Assembly: GCA_003331005.1 (NCBI GenBank)
Contig: QENC01000001.1
Location: 1 to 64,000 of the forward strand
From: Candidatus Tokpelaia sp. JSC085
GTDB lineage: Bacteria > Pseudomonadota > Alphaproteobacteria > Rhizobiales > Rhizobiaceae
Length of the DNA: 64,000 nt
Reading direction: 5' to 3'
In this document: in pieces, positions 51,338 through 63,530 of the stretch
Numbering within the stretch: the first letter of the stretch is position 1
Layout of the letters: each line of letters opens with the position of its first letter
Notes under the pieces: generated by a model
What the model was told of the DNA's origin: nothing
Database searches by the model: none
The model's input: only the letters and a program-made list of their open reading frames with translations
Made by a program: the position numbers and the translations under genes

Positions 51338-52756
51338 ATGAGAAAGGTTTTTTACACATCAGTTATTTTTTCAGTCATTTTTCTTTCCTGCTCACAGTTC
51401 GGTTTTACAGAGAGAACGACGCGCCAGATACCTGAAACACCATTGCATGGTCATTTTTCCTTTGCACCTCTTGTTAAAAAGACCATTCCTGCAGTGGTCA
51501 ATATTTATGCTGCTAGGCAGGTGCGTACGCATTCTCCATTTGATGGAGATCCACTTTTTGAACAGTTCTTTGGTCATTCCTTCTCTAGTCCATCGCGTGT
51601 CCAGTCATCTCTCGGTTCAGGCGTTATTGTTGATACATCAGGACTCATTGTTACCAATAATCATGTCATTCGTGGTGCTGACAAAATAAGGATAGCTCTG
51701 TCAGATGGCCGTGAATTTGAAAGCGTGGTTGTGTTAAAAGATGAAGCAATGGATATAGCGGTACTCAGAATGAACGCCAAAAATGTTGCATTTCCTGTTA
51801 TAGCTCTTGCAGATTCTGACATGGTTGAGGTTGGAGATCTGGTTTTGGCAATTGGAAACCCATTCGGAGTCGGTCAGACAGTTACAAGCGGTATTGTGTC
51901 CGCTCAGGCGCGCACCAGTATTGGGATCTCTGATTTTGATTTTTTTATTCAGACAGATGCGGCTATCAATCCGGGCAATTCAGGGGGAGCATTAATTAAC
52001 ATGGAGGGAGACCTGATTGGTTTGAACACCGCAATTTATTCGCGTACAGGAGGATCAATTGGTATAGGTTTTGCCATTCCTTCAAATCTTATTCATCCTG
52101 TTGTTGATGCTGTCCGTCACGGAAAGACAAATATTGACCAGCCCTATTTTGGTGCAACATTTCAGACAATGACATCAGAGATTGCTAAAAGCCTAGGCAT
52201 ACAACAATCCTATGGGGTTATTGTCACAAATATAGCAATGAATAGCCCTGCTGAAAAGGCAGAACTGAAAATCGGTGATGTCATTACAAAAGCACAGGGC
52301 GTGCGAATTGATAATCTGAGCGCGTTTGACTATCGTTTGATGACAACGGGGATCGGAAAAACGCTTAAGTTAGAGATTTTTCGGAATGGTACCCTATTTT
52401 ATAAAAGCGTGACCTTGCAGAGTCCGCCATCAAATCATACGACTCATACGACAGAACCGCACCGTATTGAGATATCATCACCGCTTTTCGGAGTAGAGGT
52501 CGTGAATCTCACACCATTGAATGCCCACCGCTTCCATCAGCCGCCAACCATACAGGGTGTTGTTATAAATGATGTTGACAAACGTTCCAAGGCAGCTATG
52601 CTGTTTACAAGAGGAGATATTATTCGTTCCGTTAACGGACAGTCTATTAGAACGATCAGCGATCTAAAAAGAATATTGACTGCTAATAAGACACCATCAA
52701 TTTGGCAGTTTCAGTATGAGCGTAAAGGTGTTTTAATTCACCAGTTTTTGCGTTAA
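51338..52756 (+). CDS. DegP/DegQ-type periplasmic serine protease
   Basis: This is a 472-residue HtrA-family protease that degrades or refolds misfolded periplasmic proteins. An N-terminal signal segment (SVIFSVIFLSC, with a cysteine that could be a lipobox) precedes the trypsin-like domain. The catalytic triad is H109 in TNNHVI, D139 in AMDIAVL and S215 in NPGNSGGAL. Two PDZ domains follow (about 260-350 and 375-470). It precedes an OmpA-like lipoprotein gene by 60 nt, suggesting an envelope-maintenance unit. The 296-nt upstream gap presumably holds its promoter. Confidence 0.94.
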   Translation: MRKVFYTSVIFSVIFLSCSQFGFTERTTRQIPETPLHGHFSFAPLVKKTIPAVVNIYAARQVRTHSPFDGDPLFEQFFGHSFSSPSRVQSSLGSGVIVDTSGLIVTNNHVIRGADKIRIALSDGREFESVVVLKDEAMDIAVLRMNAKNVAFPVIALADSDMVEVGDLVLAIGNPFGVGQTVTSGIVSAQARTSIGISDFDFFIQTDAAINPGNSGGALINMEGDLIGLNTAIYSRTGGSIGIGFAIPSNLIHPVVDAVRHGKTNIDQPYFGATFQTMTSEIAKSLGIQQSYGVIVTNIAMNSPAEKAELKIGDVITKAQGVRIDNLSAFDYRLMTTGIGKTLKLEIFRNGTLFYKSVTLQSPPSNHTTHTTEPHRIEISSPLFGVEVVNLTPLNAHRFHQPPTIQGVVINDVDKRSKAAMLFTRGDIIRSVNGQSIRTISDLKRILTANKTPSIWQFQYERKGVLIHQFLR

Positions 52757-52816
52757 ATCCTCTGTAAAATGCAAAATCTATGGCCGTGACTTGGCCAAGG
52801 GAAGGAGAGACCTTTG

Positions 52817-53497
52817 ATGTTGAAAAGAATCAGTGTCTTATTGATGATGAGCTGCCTTCTGACAGATTGCACGACAACAAATCCTTATACAGGAGAAACG
52901 CAGATTTCCAGAACAATGGGTGGGACGGGTCTTGGTGCGGGTATTGGGGCTTTGACAGGACTCTTTGTTGGTGGTTCAAGCCGGGCGCAGCGTAATGCTG
53001 TATTGATCGGGACCGGCATGGGTGCACTGGCTGGTAGTGCAATTGGTCATTATATGGATAAGCAGGAAACGGATTTGCGCACACAACTACGGGAAAGTGG
53101 TGTATCTGTAGTGCGTCATGGTAATAAGATTATCCTGAATATGCCAAGTAATATCACCTTTAATATGAACCAGGATTCTGTAAAATCAAGATTTTATAAT
53201 CAGCTTGATTCTGTAGCCCAGGTGCTGTCAAACTATAACAGATCGCTGGTAGATGTTATAGGCTATACTGATTCAACCGGGCATCTGACCTATAATAAAT
53301 CCCTGTCAGAACGTCGGGCAGGATCTGTTGCCCAATATCTAATCTCCAGGGGCGTTGACAGATGGCGGATATCTGTTATGGGGTTCGGCTCCCAATATCC
53401 GGTTGCAAGCAATACAACCGAGCAGGGACGGGCACTCAACAGACGGGTTGAAATTCAGATCTCACCGTTTACAGCTGGTAATATTAATAAAGATTAA
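52817..53497 (+). CDS. OmpA-family lipoprotein with glycine-zipper segment (YiaD-like)
   Basis: This is a 226-residue lipoprotein: signal peptide ending in the lipobox LLTDC (Cys18), a glycine-zipper hydrophobic region (GGTGLGAGIGALTGL and GTGMGALAGSAIGHYMD, about 35-80), and a C-terminal OmpA peptidoglycan-binding domain with DVIGYTDSTG, LSERRAGSVAQYL and NRRVEIQI. The start is ATG 52817, preceded by GGGAAGGAGAGACC; an adjacent TTG 52814 is less likely. It probably links the outer membrane to murein. Confidence 0.92.
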   Translation: MLKRISVLLMMSCLLTDCTTTNPYTGETQISRTMGGTGLGAGIGALTGLFVGGSSRAQRNAVLIGTGMGALAGSAIGHYMDKQETDLRTQLRESGVSVVRHGNKIILNMPSNITFNMNQDSVKSRFYNQLDSVAQVLSNYNRSLVDVIGYTDSTGHLTYNKSLSERRAGSVAQYLISRGVDRWRISVMGFGSQYPVASNTTEQGRALNRRVEIQISPFTAGNINKD

Positions 53498-53578
53498 TAT
53501 ATAAAATGTGAATGTGGCAGAAATATTGAACTGACTTGACAGACCCAGTTTCACTGCTATCCCATCGCCGGGATGGTG

Positions 53579-54058
53579 TTATTTTCCATAGCTTCGGATC
53601 GTGAAAATGACTTCAGCTGTGCCAGCTTTCTCAAATTCGAGGCTTGCATTGAAAGAGTCCCCTTTCTTAAAAGGCTGATGAAGATCAAAAAACATCAAAT
53701 GATATCCACCAGGTTGCAAAACTACAGTACCATGAGCCGCTATTTCTAGTCCATTGACTATTTTGCGCATCTGCATAATATTATTTTCCACATGCATTTC
53801 ATGGATTTCAATGAAAGCAGCAATATCAGATCGTACTGCCATAAGCCGATCTGGAGTCTCACTGTGGTTATTGATTGTCAAGTAACCGCTACCGACCCTC
53901 GATTGGCCTTCTGCCGCCCGCGCCCACGGGGCCATCACAACAATATGAGCAGTCGTGTCCTCATTTGCCCCAGAAGGGGTAGATAGCATCATCATAATAA
54001 CGAGGAGGAACAGCACAGCATTTTTTGATGGCATAGAACACATTATTCGAAAACCCAC
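53579..54058 (-). CDS. PCu(A)C periplasmic copper chaperone
   Basis: PCu(A)C (DUF461) proteins bind Cu(I) in the periplasm and help load the CuA site of cytochrome oxidase. An N-terminal signal peptide (AVLFLLVIMMMLSTPSGA) precedes the domain. Copper-ligand residues follow the family pattern: H and M in EIHEMHVENNIMQMR, and H and M in GGYHLMFFDL. The true start may be an internal ATG within the first ten residues. It lies 6 nt after the DnaJ-family gene and is probably cotranscribed. The target oxidase is not in the window. Confidence 0.9.
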   Translation of the reverse strand: MGFRIMCSMPSKNAVLFLLVIMMMLSTPSGANEDTTAHIVVMAPWARAAEGQSRVGSGYLTINNHSETPDRLMAVRSDIAAFIEIHEMHVENNIMQMRKIVNGLEIAAHGTVVLQPGGYHLMFFDLHQPFKKGDSFNASLEFEKAGTAEVIFTIRSYGK

Positions 54059-54064
54059 CCACTT

Positions 54065-54997
54065 TCAAAAAGAATCTGTCTGATCCCGATATTTGTTAAC
54101 CAGTTTCTCCAGTTCCAAATCATATTTTTTTGGTAACATAACACGAATATGAATATAAAGTGGTGCTCTGCTTCCGTCTTTTAAAGGGAGGCCCTTATCT
54201 TTCAATCGTAAAACTCGATCCGAGCCTGACCAGGCAGGAACAGTAACAATGACCCGACCATCCAGAGTATCTACCTCCTTTTGCCCGCCTGAAACCGCAG
54301 TTCTCAATGAAACAGGCAAATCAAGGTGTAAAGCTCGCCCATCTCTACGGAAACGAGCATGCGGAATCAAATGAATCGTAAAAAGAGCATCGACGCTGCC
54401 GCCACTTCCTCTCATCCTCGCTCCTTGTCCTTTCAATCTGATGACTTTACCATCCTCAACAAAGGATGGAAGCTTGACTTGCAGCCTTTTGCCATCTGAA
54501 AAAACGACCTCAACCTTTTCAACACCAACGGCTTGTTCAAGAGAAACGGAGAGAGTGATCGCTACATCATTACTACAGCCTTGTTTTCGGCTATGTGCAT
54601 TGGAAAAATCAAACCCTGAAGCATCAATGCCTTGAGATAATAGATCATTGATACTGAACCCGCTATTAGAATGAGATGACCAGAATTGGGAATGCTTTCT
54701 CCTTTTATCTCTTTGATCTGAAAAGCCGTTAAACGGCTTGTTCTCCCGACCCTGGTAAACACTATGCAATACCGGTTTTCCTTCTGCATTGATTGCACCA
54801 CAGTCAAATCGAGCTCGTTGATCCTTGTTACCAATTATTTCATAAGCTTGGTTAATCTTGGAAAATTGCTCTTTTGCCCCAAGATTATCTTTGTTATGAT
54901 CAGGGTGATATTTCTTCGCAAGCATGCGGAATGCTGATTTAATCTCTTCCGGTTTGGCTGTCCGGGAAACACCTAAAACCGTATAGGGATCTAGCAT
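54065..54997 (-). CDS. DnaJ-family co-chaperone (CbpA/DnaJ2 type)
   Basis: This is a 310-residue J-domain protein. The J domain covers about 1-65 with the HPD triad in KKYHPDHNKD, which stimulates Hsp70 ATPase. The middle has a Gly/Phe-type linker, and the C-terminal substrate-binding domains carry VKLPSFVEDGKVIRLKGQG and VSGGQKEVDTLDG. The zinc-finger repeats of DnaJ itself are missing, so it is CbpA-like. ATG 54997 is preferred over 55018 because AGAGGACACA precedes it and the family start MLDPYTVLGV matches. Confidence 0.92.
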   Translation of the reverse strand: MLDPYTVLGVSRTAKPEEIKSAFRMLAKKYHPDHNKDNLGAKEQFSKINQAYEIIGNKDQRARFDCGAINAEGKPVLHSVYQGRENKPFNGFSDQRDKRRKHSQFWSSHSNSGFSINDLLSQGIDASGFDFSNAHSRKQGCSNDVAITLSVSLEQAVGVEKVEVVFSDGKRLQVKLPSFVEDGKVIRLKGQGARMRGSGGSVDALFTIHLIPHARFRRDGRALHLDLPVSLRTAVSGGQKEVDTLDGRVIVTVPAWSGSDRVLRLKDKGLPLKDGSRAPLYIHIRVMLPKKYDLELEKLVNKYRDQTDSF

Positions 54998-55288
54998 TGT
55001 GTCCTCTTTCGGTAGCATGGCATTTATTTAAATAAATGTGACACTGCCTGTGATTATCACAGTATCTTTTCAATTGATATGTATAATATCCTTATTCAAT
55101 AAAAACATAGCTCGTATTTATTCAGGGATTGCTACTCTATGATTAGATTGATTATAATTAATGGATAGCCACAAGAAAATTTCTTGCATGTGATAACGCG
55201 TTTCACATCCCCACTTAGAACAACTTGTTACACATAACAAACAGGACAAAAACCAAAGTTCTTTAACGCTTTGAGGGTGATATAATTC

Positions 55289-56680
55289 ATGAGAACAATC
55301 CGCACAGAAACTGATACCTTTGGGTCAATTGAAGTCTCAGTCAATGATTATTGGGGAGCACAAACTGAGCGTTCCCTTCAAAATTTCAAAATTGGTGATG
55401 AACGACAACCATTATCGCTTATTCATGCATTAGGCCTTATTAAGAAGGTCGCTGCCAGAATTAATATGAGACTTAGGAAACTGGATACCACCATTGGTCA
55501 AGCTATTGTTGTCGCTGCAAATGAAGTAGCTGACGGCAGATTGGATAGACACTTTCCGCTTGTTGTTTGGCAGACAGGATCAGGTACCCAGACAAATATG
55601 AATGTCAATGAGGTCATCGCCAATCGTGCTATTGAAATGCTAGGTGGAGAAATAGGCTCAAAAAATCCTGTGCATCCTAATGATCATGTCAATATGAGCC
55701 AATCATCAAACGACTCGTTTCCAACTGCAATGCATATTGCAGTCTCAATGGAAACTATAAACACTCTGTTACCTGCTATCAGACATTTGACTCTAGCATT
55801 GCATCAAAGGGAAAAAGAGTTTTCTAATCTTATAAAGATCGGCAGGACACATACACAGGATGCAACACCTGTCACACTTGGCCAGGAATTTTCTGCATAC
55901 AGGGCTAGTCTAGAATATGGACGCAAGCGTATAGAAGACAGCCTGAAAAGCGTTTTCTACCTGGCACAGGGAGGTACAGCTGTTGGAACAGGGCTGAATG
56001 CTCCTGCAGGGTTTGATTTAGCCTTTGCTGAAGATATGTCAGCTATTACCGGATTTCCATTCAAAACCGCTTCTAATAAATTCGAATCCCTTGCAAGTCA
56101 CGGTGCTCTTGCCAGTTTTCACGGCAGCCTCAATGCACTGGCCACCGATCTTTTTAAAATTTCTAATGATATCCGCTTTCTTAGTTCTGGACCGCGATCA
56201 GGAATTGGAGAACTGAAACTGCCGGCAAATGAACCTGGCTCATCAATTATGCCAGGAAAGGTTAACCCAACCCAGTGTGAAGCATTGGCTATGGTAACCT
56301 GTCAGGTCTTTGGAAACAACACGGCAGTAACCTTTGCGGCATCGCAAGGCCACTTGCAGCTGAATGTTTATAAGCCAGTAATTGCTTACAATGTACTGCA
56401 ATCAATTCACTTACTTGCAGATGGTATGCGCTCATTTTCCGATCACTGTATCAAGGGTCTTGTGGCTAATCATGAAAGAATTCGGTTCCTGATGGAACAA
56501 TCATTAATGTTAGTAACAGCGCTTACACCAGCTATCGGGTATGATGCAGCAGCAAAGATTGCCAAGGCTGCACATGAAAACGGCACAACCTTACGGGAAG
56601 AAGCACTAAAGAGTGGATTAGTGATGATAAGTGATTATGACCAGCTGGTAAAGCCTGAGAATATGATTTTTTCTGAATAA
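55289..56680 (+). CDS. fumC: Fumarate hydratase class II
   Basis: FumC interconverts fumarate and malate in the citric acid cycle without an Fe-S cluster. The 463-residue protein carries [20 protein letters not shown], the histidine region [36 protein letters not shown] and the superfamily signature [13 protein letters not shown] (about 316-328). The ATG at 55289 is preceded by GAGGGTGATATAATTC. It is a single gene with 291 nt of AT-rich DNA upstream and converges on rpsA. Confidence 0.98.
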   Translation: MRTIRTETDTFGSIEVSVNDYWGAQTERSLQNFKIGDERQPLSLIHALGLIKKVAARINMRLRKLDTTIGQAIVVAANEVADGRLDRHFPLVVWQTGSGTQTNMNVNEVIANRAIEMLGGEIGSKNPVHPNDHVNMSQSSNDSFPTAMHIAVSMETINTLLPAIRHLTLALHQREKEFSNLIKIGRTHTQDATPVTLGQEFSAYRASLEYGRKRIEDSLKSVFYLAQGGTAVGTGLNAPAGFDLAFAEDMSAITGFPFKTASNKFESLASHGALASFHGSLNALATDLFKISNDIRFLSSGPRSGIGELKLPANEPGSSIMPGKVNPTQCEALAMVTCQVFGNNTAVTFAASQGHLQLNVYKPVIAYNVLQSIHLLADGMRSFSDHCIKGLVANHERIRFLMEQSLMLVTALTPAIGYDAAAKIAKAAHENGTTLREEALKSGLVMISDYDQLVKPENMIFSE

Positions 56681-56760
56681 AACGGTCATCCGATCATTTA
56701 TTGGCATGTATATTAATATATTAAGTAAAGTAAAGTATATGCTTTTGTATAGTAAAATGG

Positions 56761-56788
56761 AAAGGCCAGCTCCTCTTTCCTGACCTTT
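56761..56788. terminator. Hairpin between convergent fumC and rpsA
   Basis: AAAGGCCAG at 56761-56769 can pair with CTGACCTTT at 56780-56788 with one mismatch and a 10-nt loop. The 3' arm is followed by a short T-rich stretch, and the reverse strand also continues into CCATTTTAC. It could serve as a weak bidirectional terminator. Confidence 0.35.
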
Positions 56789-56833
56789 TCAAGCATCCAA
56801 AAGATTGACTAATCAATCATGATGACTGATCGA

Positions 56834-58534
56834 TCAGTGCTTCTCCTGTTTTTTTAGTGCGGCACCCAGAATATCACCAAGTGACGCACCAGAATCGATT
56901 GAACCATATTGAGCAACAGCTTCTTTTTCTTCAGCAATTTCAAGCGCTTTGATTGATATGGAAATTTTCCGTGTTTTCTTATCGAATGCAGTGACACGAG
57001 CATCAACTTTTTGATTCAGGCTAAAACGTTCTGGACGCTGCTCATCACGATCTCTTGATAAATCAGAACGACGAATAAAAGCATCAAGATCATGCTCAAC
57101 AAGCTTGACATCAATACCATGATCATGAAGTGCAATAACTTCACAAGTCACAACAGCGCCCTTCCGTAGATCACCTAAAGCCGCAGCCTCCCCAACCGTA
57201 TCTTCGGACAGCTGCTTGATTCCGAGAGAAATACGTTCTTTTTCAACGTCCACGTCCAGAACAACAGCCTTGACAGTATGACCTCTGCTGTATTCTTCAA
57301 TCACCTGATCCCCTGGACGATTCCAATCAAGATCAGAGAGATGAACCATACCGTCAACATCACCGTCAAGACCGATAAATAGACCAAATTCCGTCTTATT
57401 CTTTATTTCACCTTCAATAATTGCTCCAGGTGGAAATTTTTCAGAAAATGTTGTCCACGGGTTTGCAAGCGTTTGCTTAAGACCGAGAGAAATGCGGCGT
57501 TTGGCCGGATCAATTTCCAGGACAGCCACTTCTACCTTCTGGGAGGTTGATAGAATCTTACCAGGATGAACGTTTTTCTTGGTCCAGCTCATTTCGGAAA
57601 CGTGTATAAGACCTTCAATCCCAGGCTCAATTTCAACAAATGCTCCATAGTCAGTAATATTGGTGATGGAACCATGGATCTTCTTACCAATTGGATATTT
57701 ATCAGCGATCCCATCCCACGGATCACTTTCAAACTGTTTGAGACCGAGAGAAATACGGTGTGTCTCTTGATTGATACGAATGATCTGTACCTTAACATAT
57801 TGACCGATCGATAGAATTTCGGAAGGATGATTAACACGGCGCCACGCCATGTCTGTAACATGAAGAAGACCATCAATACCGCCAAGATCAACAAACGCAC
57901 CATAATCAGTGATATTCTTTACCAGACCCTCAACAACCTGACCTTCATCAAGATTCTGCACGATTTCAGAGCGCTGTTCAGCACGACTTTCTTCAAGAAC
58001 TGTTCGACGTGAAACAACGATGTTGCCACGCCGGCGATCCATCTTCAGAATTTCGAAAGGCTGTGGATGATGCATCAGTGGTGTGACATCGCGAATCGGA
58101 CGGATGTCAACTTGGCTGCGTGGCAAAAAAGCAATCGCACCGTCAAGATCAACTGTAAAACCGCCTTTGACCTGATTAAATATTACACCTTCAACACGTT
58201 CATGCTTGTTAAATTTTTTTTCCAGGCGCATCCAGCTTTCTTCACGACGGGCTTTCTCGCGAGAGAGAACGGCTTCTCCTAAAGCATTTTCAACACGCTC
58301 AACGTAAACTTCAACTTCATCGCCCGCTTTAAGAGCACCATTCTTGCCCGTCGTACCAAATTCCTTGAGCGGCACACGACCTTCAACCTTAAGGCCAGTA
58401 TCAATGATTGCCATATCCTTTTCAATGGCGATAATTCGGCCCTTCACAACAGTGCCTTCACCAAGGTCTTTTTTTTCAAAGGATTCTGCAAGAAGAGATT
58501 CAAAATCCTCACGGGTTGGGTTGATTTCTGACAT
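56834..58534 (-). CDS. rpsA: 30S ribosomal protein S1
   Basis: S1 unfolds and holds mRNA at the small subunit during initiation. The 566-residue protein has six S1 repeats; repeats three and four contain ITDYGAFVDLGGIDGLLH and ITDYGAFVEIEPGIEGLIH. It begins MSEINPTREDFESLLAES, usual for the class. ATG 58534 has AGGAGTC upstream. It follows cmk and aroA on the same strand, the alphaproteobacterial aroA-cmk-rpsA order, with a 184-nt gap after cmk that could hold its own promoter. Confidence 0.98.
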   Translation of the reverse strand: MSEINPTREDFESLLAESFEKKDLGEGTVVKGRIIAIEKDMAIIDTGLKVEGRVPLKEFGTTGKNGALKAGDEVEVYVERVENALGEAVLSREKARREESWMRLEKKFNKHERVEGVIFNQVKGGFTVDLDGAIAFLPRSQVDIRPIRDVTPLMHHPQPFEILKMDRRRGNIVVSRRTVLEESRAEQRSEIVQNLDEGQVVEGLVKNITDYGAFVDLGGIDGLLHVTDMAWRRVNHPSEILSIGQYVKVQIIRINQETHRISLGLKQFESDPWDGIADKYPIGKKIHGSITNITDYGAFVEIEPGIEGLIHVSEMSWTKKNVHPGKILSTSQKVEVAVLEIDPAKRRISLGLKQTLANPWTTFSEKFPPGAIIEGEIKNKTEFGLFIGLDGDVDGMVHLSDLDWNRPGDQVIEEYSRGHTVKAVVLDVDVEKERISLGIKQLSEDTVGEAAALGDLRKGAVVTCEVIALHDHGIDVKLVEHDLDAFIRRSDLSRDRDEQRPERFSLNQKVDARVTAFDKKTRKISISIKALEIAEEKEAVAQYGSIDSGASLGDILGAALKKQEKH

Positions 58535-58718
58535 TCAAGACTCCTAAAATATGCCCGAAAAACTCGTGGACACGCGCGCTGAGGTTTGTGTTTAATTAGT
58601 ATGATATGATTCAAATCCTTTTTTTCATATAGAAAAATAATCAGCGCAGGGATAAAAACCACACATACTAAAGCTATCTACAGTTATAAAAAATTTCAGC
58701 TTTTTCTTAAAAGCCAAA

Positions 58719-60727
<2,009 letters not shown>

Positions 60728-60865
60728 TTAGTATTTTATCATAGAATGCTTTTATCGTCATCCATGAAATGAATGTTCAATTTCATTTATCTTTGACAAA
60801 ACATTTATTTTATGCCTAAGATAAGGCATCGTTTATTTTCATAGTTAGTCATGAAGAGGCTCAAC

Positions 60866-61228
60866 GTGGTAAAGTCAGAACTAGGAACTAAGCGTGTTGA
60901 TCCGGAGACAGGTAGGAAGTTTTATGATCTCAATCGTGATCCAATTATATCACCCTATACCGGCATTTCTTATCCGCGTTCTTATTTTGAAAAATCATCT
61001 GACAAAAAAGAAGTTGTAAGTGAGGAAGAGGGAGCACGAGATGTTGGTCTGAGAAGACCTAAATTCGGTCCGCTGGATGGTGTTGATGATGACAGAAAGG
61101 ATAGTGGATTACCAGATATCGTAGATGATGATGTCGATCTTTGTAGTGAAGATGATGACACATTTTTGCCTGATGATGATGTCAGTGGTATTATTGGGAG
61201 CGGTATCAATTCTGACAATGATCATTAA
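60866..61228 (+). CDS. FYDLN acid domain protein (TIGR02300 family)
   Basis: This is a small alphaproteobacterial protein of unknown function: conserved basic N-terminus SELGTKRVDPETGRKFYDLN followed by RDPIISPYTG, then an acidic tail rich in D and E (about 80-120). The frame opens at ATG 60851, but GTG 60866, with GAGG 7 nt upstream, gives the family start (MAKAELGTKR-like) and 120 residues. It is divergent from aroA, as in relatives. Confidence 0.9.
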   Translation: MVKSELGTKRVDPETGRKFYDLNRDPIISPYTGISYPRSYFEKSSDKKEVVSEEEGARDVGLRRPKFGPLDGVDDDRKDSGLPDIVDDDVDLCSEDDDTFLPDDDVSGIIGSGINSDNDH

Positions 61229-61402
61229 CCATGTTAATGATCGCTTGTAGAGATATGTCTTGGATACTGCGTTGGGGTCCTTTGGAATCGTTCTAGAACA
61301 TGGAATATGGCGACTCATTTCCTTCTTGTCTAGCGTTTTATTGATGCTGCGACTGACTATTGGGATAAGTTCCAGAAAGAGATCTCCATAGCATTAGCAT
61401 GA

Positions 61403-62257
61403 TCAACTTCTGTGTCCTTTATCATAATCAGCCCATATACGTCTTTTTACAAAGAAAATAAGACCTGTGTAAAGGGTCAGGAAAATTATAACACGTAACC
61501 CATATTTTTTTCGTGTTTCCATATGCGGATCAGCTGTCCACGTTAAAAACGCTGCAATATCACGTGCATACTGATCTCTCGTCTGCGGACTGCCGTCATC
61601 ATAGACAATGCGACCATCATAAAGCGGTGGGGCCATAGCAATTGATTCTCCTGAAATGAAAAAGGGATTATACCACTTACCTGCGCTGATCTTCTGTTCT
61701 AGGGATAGTGTTGTTTCGTAGCCCGTCAGAAGCGCGTGAATATAATCAGCCCCAGCAGTAGTGTAGTTCTTCAATATATCTGTGAGACAGTTTGGAAAAG
61801 GTCTTGGTACAGCCCGTGCGCGCGCTATCAACGATAAATCACTTGGAATAGCACCATTGTTAGCAAAGGCGGCTTGGATATCATTCGCAAAAGGAGCAGG
61901 AAAGTGATCTGTTGGGTTAGCAGGGCGTGTAAATATATTTCCCTCCTCGTTGGGACCATCCTTGATAGCAAACTGGTTGGAAAAGCTCTTTATCTCTTGT
62001 TCATCATAGTTGAGAGCACGCAAATTGTGAAAGGCAACAAATTTGAGTGAATGGCAGGTTGCACATATCTCAGTATAAACTTTTAAACCACGCTGAAGTT
62101 GTGCTCTGTCATAAACGCCAAATGGTCCACTAAAACTCCATTTTTGCTGCTGCGGTCTTACAAGAGGATAATGTATGGAAACTTCAGCCTTGGTGAATCC
62201 TGTTCCCCAAAATATGGAGAGACCCATCCCCGTGAAGTAGACTATGATATTTATCAT
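61403..62257 (-). CDS. petC: Cytochrome c1 of the cytochrome bc1 complex
   Basis: Cytochrome c1 receives electrons from the Rieske protein and passes them to cytochrome c. The 284-residue protein has an N-terminal signal, the haem-binding CATCH motif near residue 65, the PNEEGNIFTRPANP segment, and the methionine axial ligand in SIAMAPPLYDG. A C-terminal membrane anchor (RVIIFLTLYTGLIFF) follows. Relatives often encode cytochrome b and c1 as separate genes, as here. It starts 13 nt after petB. Confidence 0.96.
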   Translation of the reverse strand: MINIIVYFTGMGLSIFWGTGFTKAEVSIHYPLVRPQQQKWSFSGPFGVYDRAQLQRGLKVYTEICATCHSLKFVAFHNLRALNYDEQEIKSFSNQFAIKDGPNEEGNIFTRPANPTDHFPAPFANDIQAAFANNGAIPSDLSLIARARAVPRPFPNCLTDILKNYTTAGADYIHALLTGYETTLSLEQKISAGKWYNPFFISGESIAMAPPLYDGRIVYDDGSPQTRDQYARDIAAFLTWTADPHMETRKKYGLRVIIFLTLYTGLIFFVKRRIWADYDKGHRS

Positions 62258-62270
62258 TACCGAGGGTTTC

Positions 62271-63515
62271 TCATTTTTTCTGATGTATGACTTCTTCTAT
62301 TGAAGCAGGTAACCAATTTTTTTCAAACCTTGGTAAATATGGCATAATGATCAGAAAAAAGATAAAATAAAAAGCTGTTCCAATCTGCGACCAGATAACG
62401 TCAACATCGTTAACCGATTGTGATCCAAGCCAGCCAAGAAAGATCACATCAACAATAAATAACCAGTAGCATATCCTATATAAAGGGCGAAAGCGTGCCG
62501 AACGTACTTGTGAACGGTCAAGCCATGGAACAAACAACAAGATTAACAAGGATCCTGTCAGGACCATCACTCCGAACAAAGTGGATTCCAATGGGCCTAC
62601 ATCAAAAGTAATGGCTCTGAGCATTGTATAAAATGGCAGGAAATACCACTCAGGCACGACATGTTGCGGTGTTCTAAAAATATCAGCTTGTATGTGATGA
62701 TCTGCATGACTCATATAGTCAGGCATATAAAACAAAAACCACGCAAAAAAGATAAGAAAAATAGAGATTGTAAAAACATATTTAATCGCTGCATAAGGTA
62801 CGAATGGTATTGTTTCTCTTTCTGATTGCACGTCAAGCCCTGTCGGGTTATTCTGACCGACCATATGCACAGCCCAGATATGTAACACGATTAGAAACAC
62901 AAGGACAAAGGGCAAAAGGGAATGCACCACGTAAAAGCGATTAAGAGTTGGTTGGCCGATACTGTAGCCGCCAAGAAGCGTTTCATACAGCCAAGAACCA
63001 ACCAGCGGCATGGCACGGAATAGACCAGCTGCGATAGATACCTCTGCTGCAGATATCATACTCCAGGCCAGGACATGGCCTATGAAAGCCGTTGCCATCA
63101 TTGTCAGATAAATAAAAACACCTAGAATCCAGACAATCTCACGTGGGGATTTATGTGAACCATAATAAAGACTACGGGCCAGATGGATGTATACAGCAAT
63201 GAAGAAAAAAGACGATCCTACCGCATGCCAAGGACCGAACAACCAACCATATCGACCACTGCGCATAAAATGCTCACGTGATTCAAAGGCGGATCCAACA
63301 TCAGGCACATAATGCATAGCCATCACGATACCTGTTAAGATCTGTGAGGTTAGCATCAGTATCAAAATACAACCAAATGTATAAAAATAATTAAGGTTTT
63401 TTGGCACATAATACTTGATTATTGAATCATGGATCAGCCGTGGGAATGGTAGGCGATGATTCAGAAAGCGGCTGCAACGTGTTTTTGGTCGATAAGTGCC
63501 TTTTTCCTTTATCAT
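62271..63515 (-). CDS. petB: Cytochrome b of the cytochrome bc1 complex
   Basis: Cytochrome b is the quinone-oxidising membrane core of complex III. The 414-residue protein has about eight to nine membrane helices. Qo-site and haem-ligand segments include GHVLAWSMISAAE, GGYSIGQPTLNRFYVVHSLLP and the PEWYFLPFY loop (PEWY motif). The N-terminal about 35 basic residues form the cytoplasmic leader. It is 15 nt downstream of petA. Confidence 0.97.
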   Translation of the reverse strand: MIKEKGTYRPKTRCSRFLNHRLPFPRLIHDSIIKYYVPKNLNYFYTFGCILILMLTSQILTGIVMAMHYVPDVGSAFESREHFMRSGRYGWLFGPWHAVGSSFFFIAVYIHLARSLYYGSHKSPREIVWILGVFIYLTMMATAFIGHVLAWSMISAAEVSIAAGLFRAMPLVGSWLYETLLGGYSIGQPTLNRFYVVHSLLPFVLVFLIVLHIWAVHMVGQNNPTGLDVQSERETIPFVPYAAIKYVFTISIFLIFFAWFLFYMPDYMSHADHHIQADIFRTPQHVVPEWYFLPFYTMLRAITFDVGPLESTLFGVMVLTGSLLILLFVPWLDRSQVRSARFRPLYRICYWLFIVDVIFLGWLGSQSVNDVDVIWSQIGTAFYFIFFLIIMPYLPRFEKNWLPASIEEVIHQKK

Positions 63516-63530
63516 TTCTCACCTCACCTA